Of a stretch of 64,000 nt of DNA, positions 18,063 through 27,472 are shown in pieces. The DNA lies in NCBI RefSeq assembly GCF_010233585.1, contig NZ_CP045997.1:2169237-2233236 (forward strand). The letters are read 5' to 3'. Position numbers and translations under genes: made by a program. Within the stretch, counting starts at the first letter, position 1, and each line of letters opens with the position of its first letter. This stretch comes from Spirosoma endbachense. Lineage in GTDB: Bacteria > Bacteroidota > Bacteroidia > Cytophagales > Spirosomataceae. Below the pieces are notes generated by a model. That model had not been told where the DNA came from. It made no database searches and saw only the letters and a program-made list of their open reading frames with translations.

Positions 18063-21000
18063 ATGAATAAACTCATCAATAATATAGTCGGTTTTTCGCT
18101 CAAAAACCGCTTTTTTATTTTCTTCATGACGGCGGCACTAGTCATTGCCGGTGTGTTCAGTTACCTAAAAACCCCGCTCGAAGCTTTTCCCGACGTAACC
18201 AATACGCAGATTATCGTCGTGACAGAATGGAATGGCCGCTCGGCCGAAGAGGTCGAACGATTCGTGACGGTACCGATTGAGGTCGCCATGAACTCCGTCC
18301 AGCGTAAATCCAATGTACGCTCGACCACTATGTTCGGTCTATCGGTACTGAAAGTGATTTTCGATGATGATGTCGACGATTTTTTTGCCCGTCAGCAGGT
18401 CAACAACCTACTTCGCAACGTATCGCTCCCCGATGGTGTCGAACCCGAAATTCAGCCGCCTTACGGACCAACAGGAGAAATTTTCCGGTATACCCTCGAA
18501 AGTAAGGATCGTGATAGCCGTGAGTTGCTGACACTCCAGAACTGGGTCATCGACCGACAGCTCCGCAGTGTACCGGGCGTAGCCGATGTGGTGGCCTTTG
18601 GTGGTCGCGACAAGATGTATGAGCTACGGGTTAACCCCACCCAACTGACGAAATACGACATTACACCACTTGAAGTCTACCAGGCCGTTACGCGCAGCAA
18701 CATCAACGTTGGGGGCGACGTGATTGAGCGTAACGGCCAGGCTTATGTCGTGCGGGGCGTCGGCCTGCTGACGTCCATTCAGGATATTGAGAATATCATT
18801 ATCGAAGAGATGGGCGGCAATCCTGTGCTGGTCAAAAACGTGGCCGACGTCACCGAATCGAATTTGCCCCGCGTTGGTCAGGTGGGACTGGATGCCAGCG
18901 ACGACGTGGTGGAAGGCATCGTGGTTATGCGAAAAGGTGAGAATCCCAGTGATGTACTCGGTCGGGTAAAAGCCAAAATCGAGGATCTGAATACCCGCAT
19001 TTTACCATCCGATGTGAAGATGGTCACCTTCTACGACCGCGACAACCTGATTGAATTCTGCACGCATACGGTATTGCATAATCTCACCGAAGGAATAGTA
19101 CTGGTAACGGTTATCGTGTTTTTATTCATGGCCGACTGGCGAACTACGCTGATCGTCTCCATCATTATTCCGCTGGCTTTGCTGTTTGCTTTTATCTGTC
19201 TTCGATTGCGGGGGATGTCGGCCAACCTGCTGTCGATGGGCGCGATCGATTTCGGTATCATCATCGACGGAGCGGTCGTGATGGTCGAGGGGGTGTTTGT
19301 GTCGCTGGATCACCTGGCTCACCGAGTTGGCATGGCTCGCTACAACCGAATGGCGAAGCTCGGTCTGATCCGCAAAACGGGTGGCGAATTAGGAAAGGCG
19401 GTTTTCTTTTCCAAGCTCATCATTATCACGGCGCTGCTACCTATTTTCTCCTTCCAGAAAGTAGAAGGCAAAATGTTTTCACCCCTCGCCTGGACACTTG
19501 GCTTCGCCTTGCTGGGAGCTTTGTTGTTTACATTGACGCTGGTGCCGGTACTCTGTTCCATCCTGCTGAAGAAAAACGTACGGGAGAAGAACAATCCTAT
19601 TGTCAACTTCTTCGAACGAATCGTGATGGGCGCGTTTGGCTGGTGTTATCGTCACCGCCGGATGAGCCTTATTGGGTCGATCTGCTTTATGGTAGCCACA
19701 TTTTTCTCGTCAACGATGCTTGGCACCGAGTTCCTGCCTCAGTTAAACGAGGGGGCGCTTTGGGTCACTGCCGAATTGCCCATGAGCATGTCGCTTCCTG
19801 AAAGTGTAGCCATGGCCAAAACCATCCGGCAAGATCTCAAGTCATTTCCCGAAGTGAAGCAGGTGCTCTCACAGGTGGGTCGATCCAACGACGGGACAGA
19901 CCCAAACGGCTTCTATTTCTGCCAGTTCCAGGTCGATTTACGGCCCAAAGATGAATGGACCGAACGGCTTGCCGGACATAGGCTTACCACCGAGCAACTC
20001 ACCGATGAAATGGATTCGAAACTACGCCGTTACGCCGGGGTGCTCTACAACTACTCACAGCCCATCATCGATAACGTAGCCGAAGCAGTGGCTGGTTATA
20101 AGGCCAGCAACGGTATTAAGATTTTCGGGCCAGATGTGTATGAGCTGGAGAAATACGCCAATCAGGCGATGGATGCCGTCAAAGACGTTGAGGGCATCAA
20201 AGATCTGGGTATTATCCGCAACGTCGGTCAGCCTGAAATGAGTATTCAGTTCCATGATCACAAGATGGCGCTCTATGGGGTATCGACAGCTGATGCTCAG
20301 GCAGTGATCGAGATGGCAATCGGTGGAAAAACAGCATCAATTCTGTACGAGGGCGAACGAAAATTCGACATCCGGGTGCGGTTTCAGCCCGAATACCGCC
20401 AGAGCGACGATGATATTATGCGGCTGATGGTGCCAACAATGAGCGGAGGTAAAATACCGCTGAAAGAAATTGCCACCATCCGGCAGGTAACCGGCCCCGC
20501 CTTTATTTACCGGGACCTCAACCAGCGATTTATTGGTGTGAAATTTTCGGTACGGGGCCGCGATCTGGGGAGCACCATCGCCGAAGCGCAACAACGCATC
20601 CGCGAAAAACTCCAGCCCGAAAAAGGCTATTCGGTTGAGTGGGTAGGCGAATTCGAGAATCAGGTACGGGCCACCGATCAGTTAACGAAAGTCGTACCGA
20701 TCAGTATTGCAGCCATTTTCGTGATTCTGTTCATTACGTTTGGCAATGCTAAAGATGCAGGACTGGTCTTACTCAACGTTCCTTTTGCCCTGATTGGCGG
20801 TATACTGGCCTTGCATGTTACCAGCATGAATTTCGGTATTTCGGCCGGTGTAGGCTTCATTGCCTTATTCGGCATCTGCGTACAGAACGGTGTCATTCTG
20901 ATTTCGGTCTTCAACAAAAATCGGCAGCTACGAATGCCACTCGACCGGGCCATTCGTGAGGGTGTTCAGTCGCGTATCCGGCCCGTAGTCATGACCGCAC

Positions 21001-21215
21001 TAATGGCTGCCATTGGTCTGTTTCCAGCCGCCATTTCTACTGGCATCGGCTCCGAAACCCAGAAACCACTGGCCATCGTCGTTATTGGTGGACTACTTAC
21101 AGCAACGGTGTTGACACTCCTGGTTTTCCCAATCATATACCGATTGTTCTACCGAAATAAAATGGCCGTATCCGCAGATAGAGGGAATAATGTGGAACTG
21201 GCAGAAGCCGTGTGA
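18063..21215 (+). CDS. CzcA-type heavy-metal efflux RND pump
   Basis: 1050-residue inner-membrane proton/metal antiporter, full length for the HME group. The N-terminus LEAFPDVTNTQIIV and the helix-4 signature DFGIIIDGAVVMVEG (Asp396 onward) match CzcA-like pumps for divalent cations rather than CusA, which lacks the DFG form. Twelve membrane helices in the usual 1+5+1+5 layout and two large periplasmic loops are visible, with FGNAKDAGLVLLNVPFALIGG near the second bundle. With the TolC and adaptor genes it forms a complete tripartite pump controlled by the upstream two-component pair. Zn, Co, Cd or Ni are the likely substrates; which one is not readable here. Confidence 0.93.
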   Translation: MNKLINNIVGFSLKNRFFIFFMTAALVIAGVFSYLKTPLEAFPDVTNTQIIVVTEWNGRSAEEVERFVTVPIEVAMNSVQRKSNVRSTTMFGLSVLKVIFDDDVDDFFARQQVNNLLRNVSLPDGVEPEIQPPYGPTGEIFRYTLESKDRDSRELLTLQNWVIDRQLRSVPGVADVVAFGGRDKMYELRVNPTQLTKYDITPLEVYQAVTRSNINVGGDVIERNGQAYVVRGVGLLTSIQDIENIIIEEMGGNPVLVKNVADVTESNLPRVGQVGLDASDDVVEGIVVMRKGENPSDVLGRVKAKIEDLNTRILPSDVKMVTFYDRDNLIEFCTHTVLHNLTEGIVLVTVIVFLFMADWRTTLIVSIIIPLALLFAFICLRLRGMSANLLSMGAIDFGIIIDGAVVMVEGVFVSLDHLAHRVGMARYNRMAKLGLIRKTGGELGKAVFFSKLIIITALLPIFSFQKVEGKMFSPLAWTLGFALLGALLFTLTLVPVLCSILLKKNVREKNNPIVNFFERIVMGAFGWCYRHRRMSLIGSICFMVATFFSSTMLGTEFLPQLNEGALWVTAELPMSMSLPESVAMAKTIRQDLKSFPEVKQVLSQVGRSNDGTDPNGFYFCQFQVDLRPKDEWTERLAGHRLTTEQLTDEMDSKLRRYAGVLYNYSQPIIDNVAEAVAGYKASNGIKIFGPDVYELEKYANQAMDAVKDVEGIKDLGIIRNVGQPEMSIQFHDHKMALYGVSTADAQAVIEMAIGGKTASILYEGERKFDIRVRFQPEYRQSDDDIMRLMVPTMSGGKIPLKEIATIRQVTGPAFIYRDLNQRFIGVKFSVRGRDLGSTIAEAQQRIREKLQPEKGYSVEWVGEFENQVRATDQLTKVVPISIAAIFVILFITFGNAKDAGLVLLNVPFALIGGILALHVTSMNFGISAGVGFIALFGICVQNGVILISVFNKNRQLRMPLDRAIREGVQSRIRPVVMTALMAAIGLFPAAISTGIGSETQKPLAIVVIGGLLTATVLTLLVFPIIYRLFYRNKMAVSADRGNNVELAEAV

Positions 21216-21223
21216 TGAACGAA

Positions 21224-21255
21224 TTAAACCCGTTCCTGCCCAGGAACGGGTTTAA
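21224..21255. terminator. Bidirectional terminator after the efflux operon
   Basis: TTAAACCCGTTCCTG (21224-21238) and CAGGAACGGGTTTAA (21241-21255) form a 15-bp perfect stem 9 nt past the pump stop, between convergent genes. Confidence 0.8.
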
Positions 21256-21277
21256 AGAGGGAGGTTGATAGCAGTGC

Positions 21278-21303
21278 ACCCCGCCTTCTGTTGAGGGCGG
21301 GGT
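21278..21303. terminator. Second GC-rich hairpin between convergent genes
   Basis: ACCCCGCC (21278-21285) pairs with GGCGGGGT (21296-21303) across a 10-nt loop, 5 nt beyond the SusD stop on the minus strand. No long T run follows. Confidence 0.5.
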
Positions 21304-21308
21304 TTGCC

Positions 21309-22931
21309 TTACCAGCCCTTATTCTGCTTTAACGCCGGATTTAGCGCAATCTCATTAATCGGCAATGGCCAGAGATAATCCTTGTTCGGATCGAACTTGC
21401 GAAAGCTGGCCTCCTGTACGAGTATGTAGTTATCGGACGTTAACTTTACCGACGTCACCGTACCGAACTCAGCCTTAAAGAAGTAGTTACCCAAAACAGG
21501 TTTTGGCAATTCGGTTTCGGCAGTCTTCCAGCGCAGCAGATCCCAATACCGGAAACCTTCCTGCGCTAATTCGACCCGCCGTTCCCGACGTATCTCATCC
21601 CGTATATTCAGGCCGTTGGCCGTGGCGAAAGTATTGGTCAGTTTTGCTACCCCACCTCGCTGACGCAACCGGTTAACCGTCAAGTCGAGATCAGCATCAC
21701 TGATAGAGCCATTCAATTCATATAATGCTTCAGCATAAGTTACCAGTACTTCAGCATATCGAAGTATTGGCCGGTCAATCGTTGAGGCCTGCGTATTCCA
21801 GTCATCAACATTTGCCGTTTTACGGAACATGAATCCCGTTTTGTTGAATACCAGAGGAGCAATATCGAAGATTGGCTTTGTGGTCATCATTGGATCACCC
21901 TTCTTCATAAATGTATCGCTCATGCGTGTATCGCGATCCACAAACACATCCGTTGATACCACAGGAGCCTTATAGAGGGGCGACTTGGCAATTGGCAGTC
22001 CATCTTTCATCAGGTATGAATCAGCTAAACTTTTAGTCGGATTCATATTGCCGTTCTCCAGAGAGCCCCGATAATAACTGTGCGTTACAACCCGCTCGGT
22101 AAGTGATACGCCATACTGTTTAACGATGACGTTTTCGCGATTTTGTCGCCCCTCGCCAGGCATCTGAAACAGGTCGAAGTAAGCGCCCGTAAACAGATCA
22201 TGCTGTTTGCTGTCAATCACGGCTTTAGCGGCATCAGCAGCTGCTTTGAGGTGCTTGGCTGGCTCACCGTAATTATGGTATTTCGAACGGGTTCCTTCAA
22301 ACAACGCCACTCGGGCTTTGAAGGCCAGCGCTGCGGTGTTGCTGATACGTCCAAAATCGGCCGTACCTAACACAGTATGAGTAGGTAATTTCTGTGCAGC
22401 AAAATCCAGATCCTGATAAATCTGCTCAAAAATGGCCGCTCTTGGGCTGGCTGGAGCCGATAATTCTGGCGCGGCTTCATCGAGCGTTTTCAAGATCAGC
22501 GGTACGTCACCGAAGCGCTGAACCAGATTATAATACCCCCAGGCACGAAAAAACCGGGCTTCGGCCGTATATCGATCAATGATTGCCTTATCGGTACTGG
22601 CAGAAGCCCGTGGTGCTTTCTCGACAATATTGTTAGCCGCCCGAATTAAGTTATAGTTGGTATTATAGTTTCCATCAGTTGCCGGGGCGAGCCTTGACCC
22701 ATCGCTAATGTTATTGGAAGCCAGACCAATTGCATCATCCGACCAAACGTCCTCGGTCGACCAGGCCGGTAAAAAGGTGTAGAGGTAATTAGCGGCAGAT
22801 TTCAGATCGCCTTCCGATCGCCAGTAGGTCTGGTCGCTGATGGATGTTTCGGGTAGTCGCTCTACCTCACAGGCGGGTAAACCCGCAAGCATTGTAAAGG
22901 TAATGCCGATGTATTTGATGATCGTTTTCAT
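21309..22931 (-). CDS. SusD/RagB-family nutrient-binding outer-membrane lipoprotein
   Basis: 540 residues. Lipoprotein signal MKTIIKYIG ... LAGLPAC with the attachment Cys, then TPR-like alpha-helical SusD fold with the SDQTYWRSEGDLKSAANYLYTFLP opening, TAEARFFRAWGYYNLVQRFGDVPLI in the TPR core and the standard ending RRVELAQEGFRYWDLLRW ... LWPLPINEIALNP. Surface-exposed partner of the SusC receptor encoded 36 nt upstream. The pair binds and imports an oligosaccharide or other large nutrient. Ligand is unknown; no glycoside hydrolase is next to it. Confidence 0.93.
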   Translation of the reverse strand: MKTIIKYIGITFTMLAGLPACEVERLPETSISDQTYWRSEGDLKSAANYLYTFLPAWSTEDVWSDDAIGLASNNISDGSRLAPATDGNYNTNYNLIRAANNIVEKAPRASASTDKAIIDRYTAEARFFRAWGYYNLVQRFGDVPLILKTLDEAAPELSAPASPRAAIFEQIYQDLDFAAQKLPTHTVLGTADFGRISNTAALAFKARVALFEGTRSKYHNYGEPAKHLKAAADAAKAVIDSKQHDLFTGAYFDLFQMPGEGRQNRENVIVKQYGVSLTERVVTHSYYRGSLENGNMNPTKSLADSYLMKDGLPIAKSPLYKAPVVSTDVFVDRDTRMSDTFMKKGDPMMTTKPIFDIAPLVFNKTGFMFRKTANVDDWNTQASTIDRPILRYAEVLVTYAEALYELNGSISDADLDLTVNRLRQRGGVAKLTNTFATANGLNIRDEIRRERRVELAQEGFRYWDLLRWKTAETELPKPVLGNYFFKAEFGTVTSVKLTSDNYILVQEASFRKFDPNKDYLWPLPINEIALNPALKQNKGW

Positions 22932-22967
22932 TGAGATTCTTTGGTTCGTTCTACGAATGACAACCGA

Positions 22968-25900
22968 TTAAAATGAGATATTCAGGCCTAATGAAGCCGT
23001 AGCGAAAAACGGATAATCGTTTTCCACGTTATCGCGTGTTTCAGGGTCATAGTAGCCCTGGAAGGCTTTCAGGCCAGATATCGTAAACAGATCCTGACCC
23101 GAGAAGAAAAACCGTGCCTGAGCAATGCGGACCTTCTCCGTTAAGGTACTTGGCAGTGTATAACCAAATTGCAGGTTCTTCATGCGAACGTAGCTAGCGT
23201 TGAGCGTCCATTTATCCGATGCCAGGTAGTTGTGCGTAGCGCCAACATACGGACGGGGATAAAGCGCATTCGGATTTTCGGGGGTCCAGTAATCGCTGTG
23301 TATGGCCAGCGCCTGCTTCCACGTAACCAGCAATGGCGCGATAGACTCTGTTACTGGACGGTAGTTTCGTTTGCCGACGCCTTGCATGAAAATCGTCAGA
23401 TCGAATCCTTTCCACTGAGCACTCAGCGTAAACCCATATTGATACCGAGGGGTAGTTGTACCCAGTAAGGTCAGATCTCCGTAATCGGCGGCAGAACCTT
23501 TCCCAACGGTAATGCGTCCATCGCCATTCTGGTCAATGTATTTTACATCTCCTGCTCCGGAACGGTTGTCCTGGAACGCCCAGTTCTTCACTTCATCGGC
23601 CGTTTGGAAGTAACCGGCTGTCTGATAACCCCAAATGGTATTGATAGGATAGCCTTCAATCAGGTTGTTGGTACCGGCACCAATAACCGTACGGCCCGAA
23701 TAGCTTAATAATTTATTCTGGTTATCAGATAAGTTAGCCGCTACCGAGTAGGTAAAATCTTTCCCGATCTGGCCGCGATAACGAATCTCTGTTTCCCAAC
23801 CCCATGATTTCAGTTCACCATTGTTCTGCCTTGGCGTACCGATGCCAATTGTACCTGGCAACTGCATGGGAGTCAGCATATTGCGATTATATTTCACGTA
23901 ATAATCGCCCGTAAACTGAAGCTTATTCTGGAAAAATCCGAGGTCGATACCAATGTCGCTGGTTTCGATGGTTTCCCAGGACAAGGCCGCCGACGGAATC
24001 GACCCCTGGAAGATATACGACGTCCGCGAATCGCCCAGTACTAAGCCAGAACCGCGGCTTAGTTGACTCAGGTAATCGTAGTATCCAATGTTATCGCCCA
24101 ACGCTCCTCCCAGACGACCCCATGAACCACGGAGCTTGAACTCGGTAAACAGCGGAAGTGCCCGTGCAAACCATTCTTCACGCTGCATATTCCAGCCAGC
24201 CGATACCGACGGGAATATTTTTGTACGCAATCCGGTTGCCAGCTTCGAGCTTTCATCCTGCCGAATGGTAGCCTCGAACAGGTATTTACCATCGTAGTTA
24301 TAGTTGATCCGACCGAACAGGGATTGAAATGCTCTCGCTCTTACGTATTCACTATTGCTCTTGGTTCTATCATCACCGAGGTTAAGCGTCGGCAGATCAT
24401 TGCTTACCAGATTGCTCGATGTTGTGGAAACGCCCTCCTCCCGATAATCCTCCCACTGATAACCGCCCAATGCCGTGAAGTTATGCTTATCGCCCAACTT
24501 CAGCTCATAGGTTGCCAGGAATTGTAAGTTGGTATTACGAACCAGCTCATTCGTAACCTGGTAAGAGTTCGGGTTATTGGCATAACTCAGAATTCGGGAT
24601 CTTCCCCAAAGTGGTACAGTTCGGTTGAAGATTTCCTGATTAGCAGGGCGATACTGCACGCCAGCAATGCCCCGCAGTGTCAGGCCTTTTACGAAGTTAG
24701 CCGCCTGAAGGGTGGCAACACCATCGAACTGCCGCTTGTTCTGGTCATTATAACCACCCGATTCGAGTAATCCATAAGCGGTAGCCGCTGACCCTGCCCC
24801 ATTATAGCGCCCTTCCGGGGTAAAGAAGGGCGTTCGCGTTCGCAGGCGATAAACCTGATAAAGTAGCCCTTGCCCATCTACCCCAACCGACGACTGTTGA
24901 ATGCGTTCCAGCGTATAGGAAAGCCGCGTGTCGAGTGAGATATTCTTGGTTAACTGCGCACCTAAATTGAGCCGTAAATTATACCTTTTCGCATTATCAG
25001 GTCCAACTTTGAATACCCCCTGTTTCTCGTAATAACCCGCCGATAGCAGGAAATTGACCTTATCAGAACCACCCCGTGCCGTGAAATTATGGGTTTTCAT
25101 GGCTGTATATTTACGCAACAATTGATCCGTCAATGACTGCTGGTTATAGTACAGATACGTACCCGTGTCGGCCGGATTGACTACATAGGGTATGCCATCG
25201 CGAATGCGTTGCAGTTCTTCGTCCGTATACTCCGGGGCACTTCCTGAATTTTTGCGAGCCAGGTTCGAGAATAGGGCTTCATCCATCAAACTCATTCGTC
25301 CGGGAACGTTGATTGCCCAATCCGTACCATATTGAGCCAGGTAATCGAACGTTACTTTACCGGCCTTACCTTTTTTCGTAGTGATCAATACGACGCCACC
25401 GGCTGCCTGCGCGCCATAAATAGCGGCCGCGGCTGCATCTTTCAAGACACTGATACTCTCGATGTCGTTTGGATTGAGGGTTGTCATCGTTGCGATAGGA
25501 ACGCTTACCCCATCGAGCATAACCAGCGGATCAACGTTACCATTGGCCGATGTCACACCCCGTATCTGAAGTCGAATACCCTGGCTACCCGGCTGACCGC
25601 TTTGGCGTGTGATGGTTAACCCTGGCGTAACTCCCTGTAATGCATTGGCTAACGTTGCCGTAGGTCGGTACTGGAGCGCTTTCGAATCAACCGTCGAAAC
25701 GGCACCAGTCAGGTTTACTTTTTTCTGGGTACCATAACCCACAACAACGACTTCATCCAATGCCTTGTCGTCGCTCTGCAACTGAACATCAACAGAGGTA
25801 CGATTGCCAACGGTAATTTCCTGCCGCAGGTATCCCACAAAACTGACAATCAGGACTGATTTTTCGTTAGGTACGGTTAGTTTAAACTGCCCACTGCCAT

Positions 25901-26105
25901 CGCTTGTGGTTCCGCGTGTTGTTCCTTTCAGAACGATGCTGACACCAGGCAGGGGATCACCTTTTTCGTCGGTGATTTTACCCGAAACGGGTATGTCGGC
26001 AGTTCCCGCAAAAGCATTGAATCCGACTACGAGTTGAAACAAAAATAGCCATGCTATACTTGTCCTAAATTTCAAGTAGAATAATCGTTTTTTCATAGGA
26101 CTCAT
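22968..26105 (-). CDS. SusC/RagA-family TonB-dependent outer-membrane receptor
   Basis: 1045 residues. Signal peptide, then a CarboxypepD_reg-like domain (VSGKITDEKGDPLPGVSIVLKGTTRGT), the TonB box region (LDEVVVVGYGTQKK), the plug (TATLANALQGVTPGLTI, GIRLQIRGV, LVMLDGV, IESISVLKDAAAAAIYG) and a 22-strand barrel ending in the aromatic SLGLNISF. An in-frame ATG at 26096 (MKKRLF) is a more typical signal-peptide start than 26105. Upstream lies a LacI/PurR-like palindrome (26382-26431), and an HTCS regulator is encoded nearby in the opposite direction, so either may control it. Confidence 0.94.
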   Translation of the reverse strand: MSPMKKRLFYLKFRTSIAWLFLFQLVVGFNAFAGTADIPVSGKITDEKGDPLPGVSIVLKGTTRGTTSDGSGQFKLTVPNEKSVLIVSFVGYLRQEITVGNRTSVDVQLQSDDKALDEVVVVGYGTQKKVNLTGAVSTVDSKALQYRPTATLANALQGVTPGLTITRQSGQPGSQGIRLQIRGVTSANGNVDPLVMLDGVSVPIATMTTLNPNDIESISVLKDAAAAAIYGAQAAGGVVLITTKKGKAGKVTFDYLAQYGTDWAINVPGRMSLMDEALFSNLARKNSGSAPEYTDEELQRIRDGIPYVVNPADTGTYLYYNQQSLTDQLLRKYTAMKTHNFTARGGSDKVNFLLSAGYYEKQGVFKVGPDNAKRYNLRLNLGAQLTKNISLDTRLSYTLERIQQSSVGVDGQGLLYQVYRLRTRTPFFTPEGRYNGAGSAATAYGLLESGGYNDQNKRQFDGVATLQAANFVKGLTLRGIAGVQYRPANQEIFNRTVPLWGRSRILSYANNPNSYQVTNELVRNTNLQFLATYELKLGDKHNFTALGGYQWEDYREEGVSTTSSNLVSNDLPTLNLGDDRTKSNSEYVRARAFQSLFGRINYNYDGKYLFEATIRQDESSKLATGLRTKIFPSVSAGWNMQREEWFARALPLFTEFKLRGSWGRLGGALGDNIGYYDYLSQLSRGSGLVLGDSRTSYIFQGSIPSAALSWETIETSDIGIDLGFFQNKLQFTGDYYVKYNRNMLTPMQLPGTIGIGTPRQNNGELKSWGWETEIRYRGQIGKDFTYSVAANLSDNQNKLLSYSGRTVIGAGTNNLIEGYPINTIWGYQTAGYFQTADEVKNWAFQDNRSGAGDVKYIDQNGDGRITVGKGSAADYGDLTLLGTTTPRYQYGFTLSAQWKGFDLTIFMQGVGKRNYRPVTESIAPLLVTWKQALAIHSDYWTPENPNALYPRPYVGATHNYLASDKWTLNASYVRMKNLQFGYTLPSTLTEKVRIAQARFFFSGQDLFTISGLKAFQGYYDPETRDNVENDYPFFATASLGLNISF

Positions 26106-26748
26106 AAAAGTTAAATGGTAAAAATTCTGGAAAAGAAATTAGTGTGAAGACTGGTTATCCCCCTGTTTTGCGGATTGAATCTGAGTTCTGGTCCATTGAG
26201 CCATTACTGTGCAATCGGAGGAATTAACAAAGTACTGTTTATAGAAAAAATACAAAACGAGAAATAATACGGATGGTTTCTAAGTATTAAAACGTGAGAG
26301 CTCAGGGGAGTTTACTCATGTGTTTTCCGCATACAATTACGAAAACACTATGTTTTATCTTATATTTTATATAAATAGTATAATTATAATTTATGCAAAC
26401 GTTTGCGGGAACGTTTGCATAAATTATAATTCCATTAAATAGTTTATCTTTTTTTTGATATATCAATAAAAAATGGCTCATGGCTGAGCTAAATCAGACT
26501 GAATTATCATACGTAATCAGTAATACGCGATCTCAGAAAATTTATATTCTGGCCAATTTTTCCACGAACGTGTCAAAAGTGGGAAGCTACTATCCAACCT
26601 GATCAGGAGCTATATAATTCTTGCCAATTTGCTCGTTTAAAAAACAACTGCCTTTAGAACGGCGTTTATTCTTCACGCCCTATTAACACAAAGAGTATCA
26701 ATCGGTTGGTAGAAACCTGTCTCTGGACACGCCGTTGCTACTAAAATA
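26106..26748. other. Long regulatory intergenic region between SusC and a small lipoprotein
   Basis: 643 nt, very AT-rich in its centre, between divergently transcribed genes. Its clear element is the palindrome at 26382-26431. A T8 run follows near 26450. A short hairpin, GGCGT ... ACGCC, lies near 26657-26675. No credible protein gene was found. Confidence 0.6.
26382..26431. promoter_or_regulatory. 50-bp palindrome with LacI/PurR-type operator
   Basis: Two 22-nt arms (26382-26403 and 26410-26431) are perfect reverse complements around a 6-nt centre. Inside the left arm and centre is the palindrome GCAAACGTTTGC (26395-26406), which matches the PurR/LacI-family operator core (GCAAACGTTTGC). 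A second half-site, AACGTTTGC, follows in the right arm. It lies 277 nt upstream of the SusC start. A LacI-family repressor is the likely ligand but none is encoded in the window. Confidence 0.7.
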
Positions 26749-26991
26749 ATGAACCAGCTAATTATGAGACGTATACAACTAATTCTGCTCGCCACTATTG
26801 GGTTGATGGCATGCGAAGGTGGAGTTTTCAAAAAGAAAAACTGTAAAACCTGTGAAACACTGACGTATAGTGCCCAGAATACACAGCCTAGCCGTATCGA
26901 AAAAAGCGTCTGCGGAGACGAAGTAGAGCCTTATATTATTTCCAATACCATTACGAGCAGCAGCCTGACAGTTGTCACAACCTGTAAATAA
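26749..26991 (+). CDS. Small Cys-containing lipoprotein of unknown function
   Basis: 80 residues (75 if the in-frame ATG at 26764, MRRIQLILL, is used; that start gives the better signal peptide). Lipobox LMAC followed by a short lysine-rich stretch (FKKKNCKTC) and three more cysteines further on (SVCGDE, TTCK). A terminator follows 50 nt after the stop, supporting expression as a single gene. No family is recognised. Its position between a SusCD pair and the HTCS regulator is the only functional hint. Confidence 0.65.
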   Translation: MNQLIMRRIQLILLATIGLMACEGGVFKKKNCKTCETLTYSAQNTQPSRIEKSVCGDEVEPYIISNTITSSSLTVVTTCK

Positions 26992-27472
26992 AGAGCCCGG
27001 ATACGACCAACAGGCGTTATCCGGATCAGCAACTACAACAAAAACGCTCGGCGCAAAATGTCCGGGCGTTTTTTGGTTACATTCCAACCTTATTACATAC
27101 TTATAAAGCCAAAGCATTAACCAATTTACTACATCTGTATCATAAAAATTACCTATTCAAATTATGTGCTAATTAGCTGCTTCACAGGGAATGAATAGTC
27201 GACCCGATTGATTTGATCAGCACATTTCTACGACTGTCTATTTGCTCTAGCCATTAACATTAATATAGTCCCTATTACACAAAAATCATTGCAGCAGTTA
27301 GGTAATTTCCTTTACTTAGATAGTGCGTTCAACCTATTGATCGCAATTGTGCGGGGCAATTAAGTAATTTGATTAAACTTAGGGCAGAACAGTAGCGGTG
27401 GGTGCTGCCGATGTACGAATAGAAACGTTCTTCTTTGCGTAGTTTAGTGTCTTAATTCTGTTGCCAATTTTT
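26992..27472. other. Intergenic region before the HTCS regulator
   Basis: About 480 nt. It begins with the terminator of the small lipoprotein (27039-27074). The rest is AT-rich and must carry the regulator promoter; no clear operator, ORF or RNA fold was seen. Confidence 0.5.
27039..27074 (+). terminator. Intrinsic terminator of the small lipoprotein gene
   Basis: AAAAACGC-TCGG pairs with CCGG-GCGTTTTT around a short loop, with a T6 run (27069-27074) on the plus strand. Confidence 0.75.
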
